The position numbers and the translations under genes are program-made. 64,000 bases of DNA, taken from contig JAOARQ010000043.1 in the NCBI GenBank assembly GCA_025210455.1, positions 1 to 64,000 on the forward strand, in the 5' to 3' direction. Shown here in pieces: positions 50,966 to 60,703 of the stretch. The notes beneath the pieces were generated by a model, which was not told where the DNA came from, did not search any database, and saw only the letters and a list, made by a program, of their open reading frames with translations. The first letter of the stretch is position 1. Each line of letters begins with the position of its first letter. Origin of the DNA: Pelagimonas sp. (lineage in GTDB: Bacteria; Pseudomonadota; Alphaproteobacteria; Rhodobacterales; Rhodobacteraceae).

Positions 50966-53900
50966 ATGTCAGATCCACGATTCATTCACCTTCGCGTACA
51001 CACCGAGTATTCACTGCTGGAAGGCGCTATGCGCCTCAAGAAACTGGCCGGGCAATGTGCGGATATGGAGATGCCCGCTGTCGCGGTCACCGATACCAAT
51101 AACCTGTTCGCAGCATTGGAGTTTTCGGTCTCTGCCAGCGGTGCAGGTGTTCAGCCGATCATGGGGATGCAGCTGGATCTGCGCTATCAGAACCCGGCGC
51201 CGGGTGAACGCCCTAAACCGCCCGCACCCATTGTTTTGCTGGCGCAAAGTGAGGTGGGGTATGAGCATCTGATGAAGCTTAATTCCTGTCTTTATATGCG
51301 TACAGATGGGGAATTGCCCTATGTGACAGTGGAGGAACTGGCGCAGCATAGTGAAGATGTGATTTGCCTGACCGGCGGCCCTGATGGGCCGCTTGGCCGG
51401 CTGTTGCAGGCGGGTCAGCGGCCCACTGCGCAGGATCTGATGGCGCGATTTGCGCAAATTTTCGGTGATCGGCTGTATGTAGAGCTACAGCGCCATCCCG
51501 GCGAAGACGGTATGCCTACCGAAGCAGAGCGCCTGTCGGAACGTGGGTTTGTTGAGATGGCCTATGCGATGGATCTGCCGCTGGTGGCCACAAACGATGT
51601 CTATTTCCCCAAGACCGACATGTATGAGGCCCATGATGCGATGATCTGCATCGCGGAAGGGGCCTATGTCGATCAACAGGAAGCCCGCCGCCGCCTGACC
51701 GCGCAGCACTATTTCAAGACACCGCAGGAAATGGCGGTGCTTTTTGCTGATTTGCCCGAGGCGGTTGAAAACACTGTAGAAATCGCCAAACGCTGTGCCT
51801 TTATGGCCTATCGCCGCGATCCAATCTTGCCGAAATTCGCTGATGACGAGGTGGCCGAGCTGCGGCGCATCGCCAATGAGGGGCTGCAAAAACGTCTGGC
51901 CGTGATTCCCCATGCGGTCAGTGTGGAAGAATACCAAGAGCGTCTGGATTTTGAGCTGGGCATCATCGAGGGCATGGGCTTTCCCGGCTATTTTCTGATC
52001 GTTGCGGATTTTATCCAATGGGCAAAGGACAACGATATCCCGGTGGGGCCGGGGCGGGGGTCGGGTGCGGGCAGCCTTGTGGCCTATGCGCTGACCATCA
52101 CCGACCTTGATCCGCTGCGCTATTCGCTTCTGTTTGAACGGTTTTTGAACCCAGAGCGGGTTTCCATGCCCGACTTTGACATCGATTTCTGCATGGATCG
52201 CCGCGAAGAGGTGATCAAATATGTGCAGGACAAATATGGCCATGACCGTGTGGGCCAGATCATCACCTTTGGCGCGCTTTTGTCCAAAGCGGCGGTGCGT
52301 GACATGGGGCGTGTGTTGCAGATGCCTTATGGCCAGGTGGATCGCCTGTCCAAGATGATCCCGGTTGAGGGGGTCAAACCTGTCAGCATCGAACAGGCGC
52401 TGCGGGATGAGCCGCGTCTGGCGGAAGAAGCGCAAAACGAAGAGGTCGTTGACCGGCTGCTGAAATATGGCATGCAGGTTGAGGGGTTGCTGCGTTCCGC
52501 CGGGACACACGCGGCGGGCGTGGTGATTGCCGACCGCCCCACAGATGAGCTTGTGCCTCTCTACCGCGATCCGCGATCTGATATGCCTGCCACGCAGTTC
52601 AATATGAAATGGGTGGAACAGGCGGGGTTGGTCAAATTCGACTTTCTGGGTCTGAAGACCCTGACGGTGATTCAAAACGCCATGGATCTGATTTTCAAAT
52701 CCGGGCGCGATCTGCATGTGGCGGCAGATGGTACGCAGCTTTACGAGCCTGCCGACGGGGCCGCAAACCAGATCAACGCCATACCGCTGGATGATAAGGC
52801 GACATACAAACTGTATTCGGCTGCGAAAACCGTCGCGGTGTTCCAGGTGGAATCGACGGGCATGATGGATGCGCTCAAGCGTATGAAACCCACCTGTATC
52901 GAAGACATCGTTGCCCTTGTGGCGCTCTATCGCCCTGGTCCGATGGAAAACATCCCCACCTATTGCGAGGTCAAGAACGGCGTCAAAGAGATCACCTCGG
53001 TGCATCCGCTGATTGACCATATTCTCGCGGAAACGCAGGGCATCATCGTTTATCAGGAACAGGTTATGCAGATCGCGCAGGTCATGGCCAATTATACTCT
53101 TGGTGGTGCGGATCTGTTGCGCCGGGCGATGGGTAAAAAGATCAAAGAGGCGATGGATGCCGAACGCCCGAAATTCGAAAAGGGTGCGGCGGAAAACGGG
53201 GTCGACAAGAAAAAGGCCTCTGAGGTTTTTGACCTTCTTGAGAAATTCGCCAACTACGGTTTCAACAAATCCCACGCGGCGGCCTATGCGGTGGTGTCTT
53301 ATCAGACTGGCTGGCTCAAGGCGAACCACCCGGTAGAGTTCATGGCGGGTGTCATGAATTGCGATATCCATCTGACGGATAAGCTGGCGATCTATTTTGA
53401 AGAGGTCCGCAAGGGGCTGGGCCTGCCCTGGGTGCCGCCCTGTGTGAACCGATCACTTGCCACCTTTGATGTGGTCAAAGGAGAGCTGGTCTATGCGCTG
53501 GGCGCGCTGAAAAATGTCGGTGTCGAGGCGATGAACCTGATTGTCGCGGGGCGCGGCAGCCAGCCTTTTACCACCATCTTTGATCTGGCGCGGCGGGTTG
53601 ATCTGAAAAAGGTCGGCAAACGCCCGTTGGAAATGATGGCACGGGCAGGCTGCTTTGATGTGCTCGACAGCAACCGCCGCCGGGTGTTTGACAGTCTTGA
53701 CGCGCTGGTGATGTATTCCGCTGCGATCCATGAACAAAAGGCTAGCGCGCAGGTGTCGCTGTTTGGCGAAGCCGGGGATGATCTGCCGGAACCGCGCATG
53801 TCATCGGCACCGGATTGGCTGCCTGCGGAACGGCTGGCCGAAGAATTCAAGGCCATCGGTTTCTATCTCTCCGGTCACCCGCTGGATGATTTCATGCCCG

Positions 53901-54466
53901 CCCTCAAGCGGCAGCAGGTGCTGACACTGGATGAAGTGATGGAAGAGGCGCGCAAAGGCCCCTGCGTCAAGAAACTGGCGGGGATCGTGGCCGGGCGTCA
54001 GGAACGCAAATCTGCGCGCGGCAATCGGTTTGCCTTTGCGCAGCTGTCAGATCCGACAGGGGCCTATGAGGTAACGCTGTTTTCCGAAACGCTGGAAAAA
54101 TCGCGTGAGTTTCTTGAAACCGGCAGCAAGGTGGTTGTCACCGTCGAGGCCACAATGGAATCGGATCAGCTGAAGCTTTTGGGCCGCTCCATGGGGCCGG
54201 TTGAGGCGGCTGTGGCAGGGGCGGGATCCAGTGGTCTGCGGATCTTTATTGATGATGCGGCGGCAATTGCGCAGGTGGCGACGGTGCTGGGCGATGCCAT
54301 GGATAAACTGCCCAAATCCACCCGTGGGCCTGTGCATCTGTGCCTCAGCGATCCTAAGTTGCCCGGCGAGGTAGAGCTGGATTTGCAACAGTATTTCCCG
54401 GTCACGCCAGATATCAAAGGTGCGGTGAAATCTCTGGATGGTGTGATGCATGTGGAAGAGTTCTGA
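50966..54466 (+). CDS. dnaE: DNA polymerase III alpha subunit
   Basis: Replicative polymerase of 1166 residues. The N-terminal PHP domain has LRVHTEYSLLEGAM and LVATNDVYF. The palm holds PDFDIDFCMD (Asp about 402 and 404) with the third Asp in VKFDFLGLKT near 557. GPGRGSGAGSLVAYAL, AGTHAAGVVIAD and FNKSHAAAYA are further conserved segments, and the C-terminal OB fold is in FAQLSDPTGAYEVTLF. No clear ribosome site precedes ATG 50966, but it is the only suitable start and the N-terminus matches the family. The full-length alpha subunit, not the DnaE2 error-prone type, as judged by the PHP and its size. Confidence 0.97.
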   Translation: MSDPRFIHLRVHTEYSLLEGAMRLKKLAGQCADMEMPAVAVTDTNNLFAALEFSVSASGAGVQPIMGMQLDLRYQNPAPGERPKPPAPIVLLAQSEVGYEHLMKLNSCLYMRTDGELPYVTVEELAQHSEDVICLTGGPDGPLGRLLQAGQRPTAQDLMARFAQIFGDRLYVELQRHPGEDGMPTEAERLSERGFVEMAYAMDLPLVATNDVYFPKTDMYEAHDAMICIAEGAYVDQQEARRRLTAQHYFKTPQEMAVLFADLPEAVENTVEIAKRCAFMAYRRDPILPKFADDEVAELRRIANEGLQKRLAVIPHAVSVEEYQERLDFELGIIEGMGFPGYFLIVADFIQWAKDNDIPVGPGRGSGAGSLVAYALTITDLDPLRYSLLFERFLNPERVSMPDFDIDFCMDRREEVIKYVQDKYGHDRVGQIITFGALLSKAAVRDMGRVLQMPYGQVDRLSKMIPVEGVKPVSIEQALRDEPRLAEEAQNEEVVDRLLKYGMQVEGLLRSAGTHAAGVVIADRPTDELVPLYRDPRSDMPATQFNMKWVEQAGLVKFDFLGLKTLTVIQNAMDLIFKSGRDLHVAADGTQLYEPADGAANQINAIPLDDKATYKLYSAAKTVAVFQVESTGMMDALKRMKPTCIEDIVALVALYRPGPMENIPTYCEVKNGVKEITSVHPLIDHILAETQGIIVYQEQVMQIAQVMANYTLGGADLLRRAMGKKIKEAMDAERPKFEKGAAENGVDKKKASEVFDLLEKFANYGFNKSHAAAYAVVSYQTGWLKANHPVEFMAGVMNCDIHLTDKLAIYFEEVRKGLGLPWVPPCVNRSLATFDVVKGELVYALGALKNVGVEAMNLIVAGRGSQPFTTIFDLARRVDLKKVGKRPLEMMARAGCFDVLDSNRRRVFDSLDALVMYSAAIHEQKASAQVSLFGEAGDDLPEPRMSSAPDWLPAERLAEEFKAIGFYLSGHPLDDFMPALKRQQVLTLDEVMEEARKGPCVKKLAGIVAGRQERKSARGNRFAFAQLSDPTGAYEVTLFSETLEKSREFLETGSKVVVTVEATMESDQLKLLGRSMGPVEAAVAGAGSSGLRIFIDDAAAIAQVATVLGDAMDKLPKSTRGPVHLCLSDPKLPGEVELDLQQYFPVTPDIKGAVKSLDGVMHVEEF

Positions 54467-54566
54467 CGCGGGTTTCTGCCCAAACTGAATTGAAAGCTGG
54501 ACGCAGCCCCCTTTTGCCGCGTACAAACCCCGGTCAGGGGGACATGCAACGGGTTTGGGGGTGCGT

Positions 54567-55700
54567 ATGAAACGCGCTGTTTTGGGATTTATCGTTCTGG
54601 GAACATTGGCGGCCTGCGGGAATCCGATGAAATCGCTTCCGCGGTTGCAGGATGTATCTGTCGAATCTGGCCCCGGTCAGGCCAATATCCTTGAGCCGGA
54701 CAAGATCATAGTGCCCGAAATGGATGCCACTCAGGAGCCGCGTCGTGGGTTGCTGGGATTCTTGAACCGCAAAGCGCAAGAGGCCAAGGCCGTCCCACAG
54801 CAGGACGTGAGCCCAACAGATGAGGCTGCGGCCAGTGTCGATGGGCAAACGCCTGTTGTCGCTGAACAGGGGCAAAGCATTGTTGAAGCTGCCCCGGCTC
54901 AGGCCACCAAAACATTGGTGGAAAAACCGCGTCGGGGGCTTTTCGCCCGGCTGCGCAAGAAACCCGCACCAGAGGTTGAACCGGTTGTTCTGGCCGCTTT
55001 GCCAGCCCCCGCAGGTGTGACCACAGATGCGCCGGCAGACTCGGCAGAGCCTGATGTTGCGCAGGAAGCCGTACCTGCCCCTCAGACACTTCCAGCCGCA
55101 CAGGCCCCCAAGAAACGCGGTTTTGCCGGGCTGTTTGGTCGGCGTGACTCTGGCCGGAAAGCAGCCCCAAATGCGCGTCGCAATGGGCGTCAGTCCGCTG
55201 GGCCAAAGCCGGGCGCGCCTGATTACCAGATCGTGCCCGCAGGTGTCAGCCTGCCTTACGGCCAGATGGCGCGGGTCTGTGATGTGCGCAGTTCCAAACT
55301 GGGGCGGAAGGTTGCCAAGGCCTCAAAGTTTACCCTGCTGGACAGCAAACCGGGCAGCGAAGGAGCGCGGAATTTCTATCTGACCGGGTTTGATGACAAA
55401 TGCGCCCGCCAGTTTACCGCGTCGCTGGTGATGCTCAGTTCACCTGAGGAATATGAAATTATTCATTTCGGCCCTGCCGGGGCGCATCAGCCCAAAGGTC
55501 AGACCGACGCGGCCTATAAAAAACTGCGCCGCAAGGTCTGCCGTGTGAGCGAAAAGAAAACCTGTGGCGGCGCCAAGATGAAGTCTTTGAACAAATCGGC
55601 GCTGTTTGTGACGGTCTATCAAAACCTCAGCAGCAACCCGAAATGGAAAAACATCCTGCTGCACGATGGCGAAGTGCTGGCGATGGATGTCAAAGGCTGA
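54567..55700 (+). CDS. Lipoprotein with three basic repeats, function unknown
   Basis: A 377-residue protein with a lipobox (LAAC, Cys17). The middle part is proline/alanine-rich and contains three copies of a basic motif: PRRGLLGFLNRK (58-69), PRRGLFARLRKK (121-132) and PKKRGFAGLFGRR (181-193). The pattern is [KR]RG-hydrophobic-xx-hydrophobic-xRK/RR. The C-terminal domain (about 210-377) has five cysteines and looks folded, with two conserved-looking pairs (VCD...DKC and VCR...TCG). ATG 54567 is the likely start. I know no named family. It lies 100 bases after dnaE and likely sits in the outer membrane facing the periplasm. Confidence 0.7.
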   Translation: MKRAVLGFIVLGTLAACGNPMKSLPRLQDVSVESGPGQANILEPDKIIVPEMDATQEPRRGLLGFLNRKAQEAKAVPQQDVSPTDEAAASVDGQTPVVAEQGQSIVEAAPAQATKTLVEKPRRGLFARLRKKPAPEVEPVVLAALPAPAGVTTDAPADSAEPDVAQEAVPAPQTLPAAQAPKKRGFAGLFGRRDSGRKAAPNARRNGRQSAGPKPGAPDYQIVPAGVSLPYGQMARVCDVRSSKLGRKVAKASKFTLLDSKPGSEGARNFYLTGFDDKCARQFTASLVMLSSPEEYEIIHFGPAGAHQPKGQTDAAYKKLRRKVCRVSEKKTCGGAKMKSLNKSALFVTVYQNLSSNPKWKNILLHDGEVLAMDVKG

Positions 55701-55904
55701 TCAATAGTGCGGCGGGCGTTCATCGCCAAAGACCACACCACCGCCGCCCTCGGATTCGCGTTCCGCTTCGCGACGCATCAGCATTTCCACCCGTGCCGTC
55801 AGGCGGGTGATCTCTTTGTCCTGACGCGCGATGGTCTCGGATAGGTCATCCACGGTGCGCATCAGCTCGGCCATGCGTTCTTCCAGCTGTGTCATATCCG
55901 CCAT
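55701..55904 (-). CDS. slyX: SlyX-family protein
   Basis: A 67-residue coiled-coil protein. The heptads run from [22 protein letters not shown] to [11 protein letters not shown], and the protein ends with the family's terminal RPPHY. Start 55904 follows AAGGAACGTAAA. The role of SlyX is unknown in any bacterium. It is divergent from hisS, with 107 bases between starts. Confidence 0.85.
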   Translation of the reverse strand: MADMTQLEERMAELMRTVDDLSETIARQDKEITRLTARVEMLMRREAERESEGGGGVVFGDERPPHY

Positions 55905-56011
55905 TTTACGTTCCTTCGTCTGAATACGGCCCCGCATCCGCCTGTGCGGTTGCCCCGACTGTCCCAAGCGGGTACAGGAGGCGCGAAACTTTTCCAAGGT
56001 GGTATCATCCC

Positions 56012-57484
56012 ATGGCCAAGCAGAAGAAAGCCCCACGCCCCAAGGCGCAGACGCCCAAGGGGTTCCGTGACTATTTCGGCACCGAAGTGACCGAGCGCGC
56101 TCATATGCTGAAAACCATTGCGGATGTCTATCATCAATACGGGTTTGATGCGCTGGAAAGTTCGGCAGTGGAAACCGTCGAGGCGCTGGGCAAGTTCCTG
56201 CCCGATGTGGATCGCCCGAACGAAGGTGTCTTTGCCTGGCAGGATGAAGACGACGCCTGGATGGCGCTGCGCTATGATCTGACTGCACCTCTGGCCCGTG
56301 TCTATGCGCAGTATCGAAATGATTTGCCTTTGCCGTATCGTCGCTATGCGATGGGTCCGGTCTGGCGCAATGAAAAGCCGGGGCCAGGGCGCTATCGCCA
56401 GTTCTATCAATGTGACGCGGATACAGTCGGGGCGGCCAGCGTGGCAGCAGATGCCGAAATCTGCGCCATGCTGTCGGACACGCTAGAGCGCGTCGGTATT
56501 CCGCGCGGAGATTATCTGGTGCGCGTGAACAACCGCAAGGTTCTGAACGGTGTGCTGGAAACCATGGGTCTCTCGGATGAAGCACAGGCCGCCGATGTTC
56601 TGCGGACCATCGACAAGTTCGATAAGGTGGGCGAGAGCGGCGTGCGTGAATTGCTGGGCAAGGGGCGTCTGGATGCCTCTGGCGCGTTCATTGACGGGGT
56701 TGGCCTGTCAGCTGATCAGGCCGAGCCAGTGATTGCCTTCCTGACTTCCAAGGCGGATCAGGTGGCTAAGACCTTCGAAAACCTGCGCGGCGCTGTTGGT
56801 GGCTCTCAGATGGGGGCCGAAGGTATCGCAGAGCTGGAACAGATCGCAGAACTGTTGGATGCAGGCGGTTATGGTGCGGATCGTATCGAAATCGACCCAA
56901 GCGTTGTACGCGGTCTTGGGTACTATACCGGGCCCGTGTTCGAGGCCGAGCTGACCTTTGAAATCCTTGATGAAAAGGGCCGCAAACGGCAGTTTGGCTC
57001 GGTTTCAGGTGGCGGGCGCTATGATGATCTGGTGAAGCGCTTCACCGGGCAGGCTGTGCCTGCGACGGGTGTTTCCATCGGGGTCGATCGTCTGCTGGCG
57101 GCGCTGCGTGAAAAGGGCCGGATTGGTGGCACTGTTCAGGGCCCGGTGGTGGTCACGGTCATGGATCGCGATCGCATGGCCGACTATCAGGCGATGGTCA
57201 CTGAGCTGCGCAATGCGGGCATCCGCGCCGAGGTTTATCTGGGCAATCCCAAGAACTTTGGCAACCAGTTGAAATATGCCGATAAACGCGAAAGCCCGGT
57301 GGCGGTGATCGAAGGCGGTGACGAAAAAGAGCGCGGCGTTATTCAGATCAAAGATCTGATCCTCGGGGCGAAACTGGCGGAAAATGCCAGTCTTGAGGAA
57401 TGGAAAGAACGCCCCAGCCAATACGAAGTGGCGCGCGGCGATCTGGTCGCTAAAGTGCGCGAAATTCTGGATCTGCACACATGA
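56012..57484 (+). CDS. hisS: Histidyl-tRNA synthetase
   Basis: Charges tRNA-His. It is a class II enzyme of 490 residues. Motif 1 lies near [12 protein letters not shown], motif 2 is the [21 protein letters not shown] stretch, the His-specific loop is [15 protein letters not shown], and motif 3 is in GGRYDDLV to [13 protein letters not shown]. The C-terminal anticodon-binding domain starts near [18 protein letters not shown]. The longer form with an internal insertion is typical of Alphaproteobacteria. ATG 56012 precedes the standard N-terminus. Its stop overlaps the hisZ start by four bases. Confidence 0.96.
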   Translation: MAKQKKAPRPKAQTPKGFRDYFGTEVTERAHMLKTIADVYHQYGFDALESSAVETVEALGKFLPDVDRPNEGVFAWQDEDDAWMALRYDLTAPLARVYAQYRNDLPLPYRRYAMGPVWRNEKPGPGRYRQFYQCDADTVGAASVAADAEICAMLSDTLERVGIPRGDYLVRVNNRKVLNGVLETMGLSDEAQAADVLRTIDKFDKVGESGVRELLGKGRLDASGAFIDGVGLSADQAEPVIAFLTSKADQVAKTFENLRGAVGGSQMGAEGIAELEQIAELLDAGGYGADRIEIDPSVVRGLGYYTGPVFEAELTFEILDEKGRKRQFGSVSGGGRYDDLVKRFTGQAVPATGVSIGVDRLLAALREKGRIGGTVQGPVVVTVMDRDRMADYQAMVTELRNAGIRAEVYLGNPKNFGNQLKYADKRESPVAVIEGGDEKERGVIQIKDLILGAKLAENASLEEWKERPSQYEVARGDLVAKVREILDLHT

Positions 57485-58563
57485 GCCTGAGCCAAGTGAA
57501 AGCCAAAGCCGCCGCCCTGCGCGCGCGCTTTGAAGAGGCGGGGGCGCAGCCGGTGGACTGCGCCGTGCTTCAGCCTGCGGAAACCCTGTTGGATCTTTAC
57601 GGGGAAGACATTCGCACCCGCGCCTATGTGACATCGGATCCAGTGCGCGGTGAGGTGATGCTGCGCCCGGACTTCACCGTGCCCGTTGTGCAGATGCATA
57701 TGTCGGATGGGGCGGAACCCGCGCGCTATACCTATAGCGGTGAAGTCTTCCGCCGACAGGAAGAGCACCCGGATCGCGCCTCTGAATACTTTCAGGTGGG
57801 CTATGAGATCTTTGATCGCGAAGATCCCCATGCCGCAGATGCCGAAGTCTTCGCGTTGTTTGCCGATACCCTTGCCGGGTATCAATTGCGGGCTGTGACC
57901 GGGGACATCGGTATTCTCACCGCTGCGGTTCAGGGGTTGCAGACCACGGACCGCCGCAAGGCTGCGCTGATGCGCCATATCTGGCGGCCGCGCCGGTTCC
58001 GTGCCTTGATGGACCGGTTTTCCGGCAAAAGTGCGGTGCCGCCGACGCGGGCGGCGCTGGTGGCCTCTGAAGATCCGATGGCCAATGCCGGGCAGATGAT
58101 GGGGCTACGCACCGAAGCTGAAATCACCGCGCGTATTGCGGCGCTGAAAGCCGATGCTGCGGAACCTGCACTGGCGCCTGAACAGGTCGAAATGATCGAT
58201 GCGCTGCTGAAGGTTTCAGAGGCCTGTGTTTTTGCGCTGGAACAACTGCGTGACATTGCGGTGGATCTGCCTGCCATCTCCCCCGCGGTAGAGCAATTTG
58301 CCCGTCGCTGTGAGGCGCTGGAAAAGCGCGGTGTCAAAGTCGATGAGCTGGCGTTCGAAGCCAGCTATGGCCGCAGTTCAATGGAATACTATGACGGCTT
58401 TGTCTTTGGCTTTGTGGATGCGGGCCAGCCGGGTTCCCCTGCAATTGCTACGGGCGGGCGCTATGACGCGCTGACCCGGCACTTGGGGCGCGGTGATGAA
58501 ATCCCGGCGGTGGGTGGCGTGATCCGCCCCGGCCGCCTTGTCGAACTGGAGGCAAGCGCATGA
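57481..58563 (+). CDS. hisZ: ATP phosphoribosyltransferase regulatory subunit
   Basis: A 360-residue HisS paralogue without tRNA charging. It activates the short-form HisG and mediates histidine feedback. It keeps class II-like segments ([40 protein letters not shown] and GGRYDALT) but lacks an anticodon-binding domain. Presence together with a 230-residue HisG confirms the hetero-octameric HisZG type. It overlaps hisS and hisG by four bases on each side. Confidence 0.94.
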   Translation: MSLSQVKAKAAALRARFEEAGAQPVDCAVLQPAETLLDLYGEDIRTRAYVTSDPVRGEVMLRPDFTVPVVQMHMSDGAEPARYTYSGEVFRRQEEHPDRASEYFQVGYEIFDREDPHAADAEVFALFADTLAGYQLRAVTGDIGILTAAVQGLQTTDRRKAALMRHIWRPRRFRALMDRFSGKSAVPPTRAALVASEDPMANAGQMMGLRTEAEITARIAALKADAAEPALAPEQVEMIDALLKVSEACVFALEQLRDIAVDLPAISPAVEQFARRCEALEKRGVKVDELAFEASYGRSSMEYYDGFVFGFVDAGQPGSPAIATGGRYDALTRHLGRGDEIPAVGGVIRPGRLVELEASA

Positions 58564-59252
58564 GCATCAAGCTGGGTGTGCCGTCAAAGGGGCGGCTGAT
58601 GGAGAAGACCTTTGACTGGTTTGGCGCGCGCGGGATCGAACTGGCGCGCACTGGATCGGATCGGGAATATTCGGGCAAGGTTTCGGGGATTGACGGCGTT
58701 GAACTCGTGCTGCTGAGCGCCGGGGAAATCCCGCGCGAACTGGCCGCAGGCCGGATCCATCTGGGTGTGACCGGCACGGATCTTGTGCGCGAAAAGCTGG
58801 TGCAATGGGATCAAAAGGTTGCGCCGCTATCCGAACTGGGCTTTGGCTTTGCGGATCTGATCATTGCTGTACCCAATTGCTGGGTGGATGTGGACACGCT
58901 GGATGATCTGGATGCGGCGGCGGCGGCATTTAGGGCGCAGCATGGGTTCCGCATGCGTATTGCCACCAAATATCACCGTCTGGTACGCGCCTATCTGCAC
59001 GCAGGTGGTGTGGCGGATTACCAGCTGGTCGACAGTCAGGGGGCAACCGAAGGTACGGTCAAAAACCTGACAGCCGAAGCCATCGCCGATATCACCACCA
59101 CCGGGGAAACCCTGCGGGCAAACCACCTGAAAATCCTTTGCGAAGAGCCGGTTCTGCGGTCGCAGGCCACGCTGTTCCGGTCGCGCGTCGCACAGATGTC
59201 ACAGGAAGATCGCGCGGTTCTTGCGCAGCTTCAGACCATGTTAGAGATGTGA
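58560..59252 (+). CDS. hisG: ATP phosphoribosyltransferase, short form
   Basis: First enzyme of histidine biosynthesis, joining ATP and PRPP. The 230 residues are the catalytic-only short form. The start KLGVPSKGRLME is followed by the GIELARTGSDREYSGKVSG segment, GVTGTDLVREK, the RIATKYHRLVRAYL loop and the PRPP loop DSQGATEGTVKNLTAEAIADITTTGETL. It needs HisZ, encoded by the overlapping gene upstream. The stop codon lies five bases from the converging marR-type gene. Confidence 0.95.
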   Translation: MSIKLGVPSKGRLMEKTFDWFGARGIELARTGSDREYSGKVSGIDGVELVLLSAGEIPRELAAGRIHLGVTGTDLVREKLVQWDQKVAPLSELGFGFADLIIAVPNCWVDVDTLDDLDAAAAAFRAQHGFRMRIATKYHRLVRAYLHAGGVADYQLVDSQGATEGTVKNLTAEAIADITTTGETLRANHLKILCEEPVLRSQATLFRSRVAQMSQEDRAVLAQLQTMLEM

Positions 59253-59256
59253 CGGT

Positions 59257-59748
59257 CTAGGTCACCCTCTCTACGTTTTTCATGAGCTTGCGCAGCAAAT
59301 CATCCAGTTGCGTAAGCTCTTTTTCTGTGAGACCTGACAACAGATCTGTCTGGGTTTCCACATGGCTGGCAATCGCCTGGTCGATCAGCGCATAGCCCTG
59401 TGGGGTCAGCCCAACCAATGCGCGGCGGGCGTCGTTCGGATCGGGGGTGCGGCTGACCAGCCCCACTTTTTCCAGCTGGTCGATGCGGTTTGTCATTGTC
59501 CCCGAGGTGATCATCATCGAGGCCATCAGTTCCCCCGCCGACAACCTGTGTGGCGGGGCAGAGCGGCGCAAAGTCGCCAGCACGTCAAAGCTGGAAATAT
59601 TCAGATCATAGTGGGCAAAGGTCTTGCCCATCTGGCGCGATAGCAGCTGCGCCAGCCGGACAAGCCTGCCAATCGGCCCCATCGCAGAGGTGTCAAGATC
59701 GGGGCGCTGGTCGCGCCATTGGTCCAGAATTTTATCAACATCATCCAT
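59257..59748 (-). CDS. MarR-family regulator
   Basis: A 163-residue winged-helix repressor-type protein: dimerisation helix at about 25-45, the HTH HRLSAGELMASMMITSGTMTNRIDQLEKVGLVSR and the wing PDPNDARRALVGLTPQG. The start is at 59748, only 80 bases from the divergent EamA transporter gene. Two near-identical palindromes lie between them, so it very likely controls both genes and itself. The ligand is unknown. Confidence 0.9.
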   Translation of the reverse strand: MDDVDKILDQWRDQRPDLDTSAMGPIGRLVRLAQLLSRQMGKTFAHYDLNISSFDVLATLRRSAPPHRLSAGELMASMMITSGTMTNRIDQLEKVGLVSRTPDPNDARRALVGLTPQGYALIDQAIASHVETQTDLLSGLTEKELTQLDDLLRKLMKNVERVT

Positions 59749-59770
59749 CTCGCTATTTAGTGTGATATTT

Positions 59771-59812
59771 ATCTTGATATCAAGATTTGCGTAATTATCT
59801 CGACATCAAGAT
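59771..59812. promoter_or_regulatory. Two MarR-type operators in the marR/eamA gap
   Basis: ATCTTGATATCAAGAT at 59771-59786 is a perfect 16-base palindrome. ATCTCGACATCAAGAT at 59797-59812 differs at two positions. Centres are 26 bases apart. They lie in the divergent intergenic region, the second ending 16 bases before the transporter ATG. Confidence 0.8.
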
Positions 59813-59828
59813 AAATCAGGAGGGCGCG

Positions 59829-60689
59829 ATGACCCGAACAGCACTATTTGTGATGGCAGCCTCTGCGCCAGCGATCTGGGGCAGCACCTATCTGGTCACA
59901 ACCGAATTGCTCCCGCCGGGGTATCCGATGACGGCGGCGCTGCTGCGGGCCCTGCCTGCGGGACTTTTGCTGCTTTTGATCACCCGCAGGCTGCCAGAGG
60001 TATCTTTCTTGCCAAAGATATTGGCGCTTGGGGTTTTGAATTTTTCGCTGTTTTGGTGGCTGCTCTTTGTGGCGGCCTATCGGTTGCCCGGCGGTCTGGC
60101 GGCGACGATTGGGGCGATTCAGCCTTTGGTGGTGCTGATCCTGTCAAAACCTATTCTGGGCCATAGGATTCGGGCTTTTGCAGTTGTGGCGGCATTGGGT
60201 GGGGTGATTGGCGTCGCGCTGCTTGTCCTGTCGCCCGAGGCCCGTTTGGATGTGACCGGGGTATTGGCCGCAGCGGGTGGTGCGTTTTCTATGGCGCTGG
60301 GGGTGGTGATGACGCGCAAATGGCAGCCGCAGGTGCCTGCGCTGGTGTTCACGGGCTGGCAACTGACCGCTGGTGGGCTGGTGCTTTTGCCGATTGCTTT
60401 GATCGCTGAACCACCTCTACCGCCTTTAAGCCTGCCCAATATCGCAGGTTTCATCTATCTGGGGCTGTTAGGCGGAGTGATTTCTTATGTGTTCTGGTTT
60501 CGTGGGATCGCCACATTTGGCCCAACACGCATGGCACCGCTGGGCCTGCTTAGCCCGGTAGCTGCGGTTCTGCTGGGATGGGTGGTGCTGCAAGAGGTGC
60601 CAGATGTCTGGCAACTGGCTGGCATGGCCCTTGTGTTGGCAAGTGTCGTCCTGAGCCAGCGGGTGTCAGGCCGCAATCAAAACAGCTGA
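59829..60689 (+). CDS. EamA/DMT-family exporter
   Basis: A 286-residue ten-helix drug/metabolite transporter. The two EamA repeats are clear: IWGSTYLVTTELLPPG with PMTAALLRALPAG at the start and the second repeat from about 145 (GAFSMALGVVMTRK). The C-terminal PLGLLSPVAAVLLGWVVLQE is typical. ATG 59829 follows CAGGAGGGCGCG; the frame starts at 59787 in the operator region. Probably an efflux pump for a metabolite or toxin sensed by the divergent MarR protein. Confidence 0.9.
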   Translation: MTRTALFVMAASAPAIWGSTYLVTTELLPPGYPMTAALLRALPAGLLLLLITRRLPEVSFLPKILALGVLNFSLFWWLLFVAAYRLPGGLAATIGAIQPLVVLILSKPILGHRIRAFAVVAALGGVIGVALLVLSPEARLDVTGVLAAAGGAFSMALGVVMTRKWQPQVPALVFTGWQLTAGGLVLLPIALIAEPPLPPLSLPNIAGFIYLGLLGGVISYVFWFRGIATFGPTRMAPLGLLSPVAAVLLGWVVLQEVPDVWQLAGMALVLASVVLSQRVSGRNQNS

Positions 60690-60703
60690 CTGCGGCCCTT
60701 GCG

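Noticed and set aside
51485-53371. Long open frame (628 codons) on the minus strand
   Set aside because: It is the antisense shadow of dnaE; its translation has no motifs and is rich in His, Arg and Ile as expected for a mirror frame of a GC-rich gene.
59250-59265. Hairpin GTGAC...GTCAC at the hisG/marR convergent ends
   Set aside because: Five-base arms partly inside both genes and no T-run after a stable stem; too weak to call a terminator.
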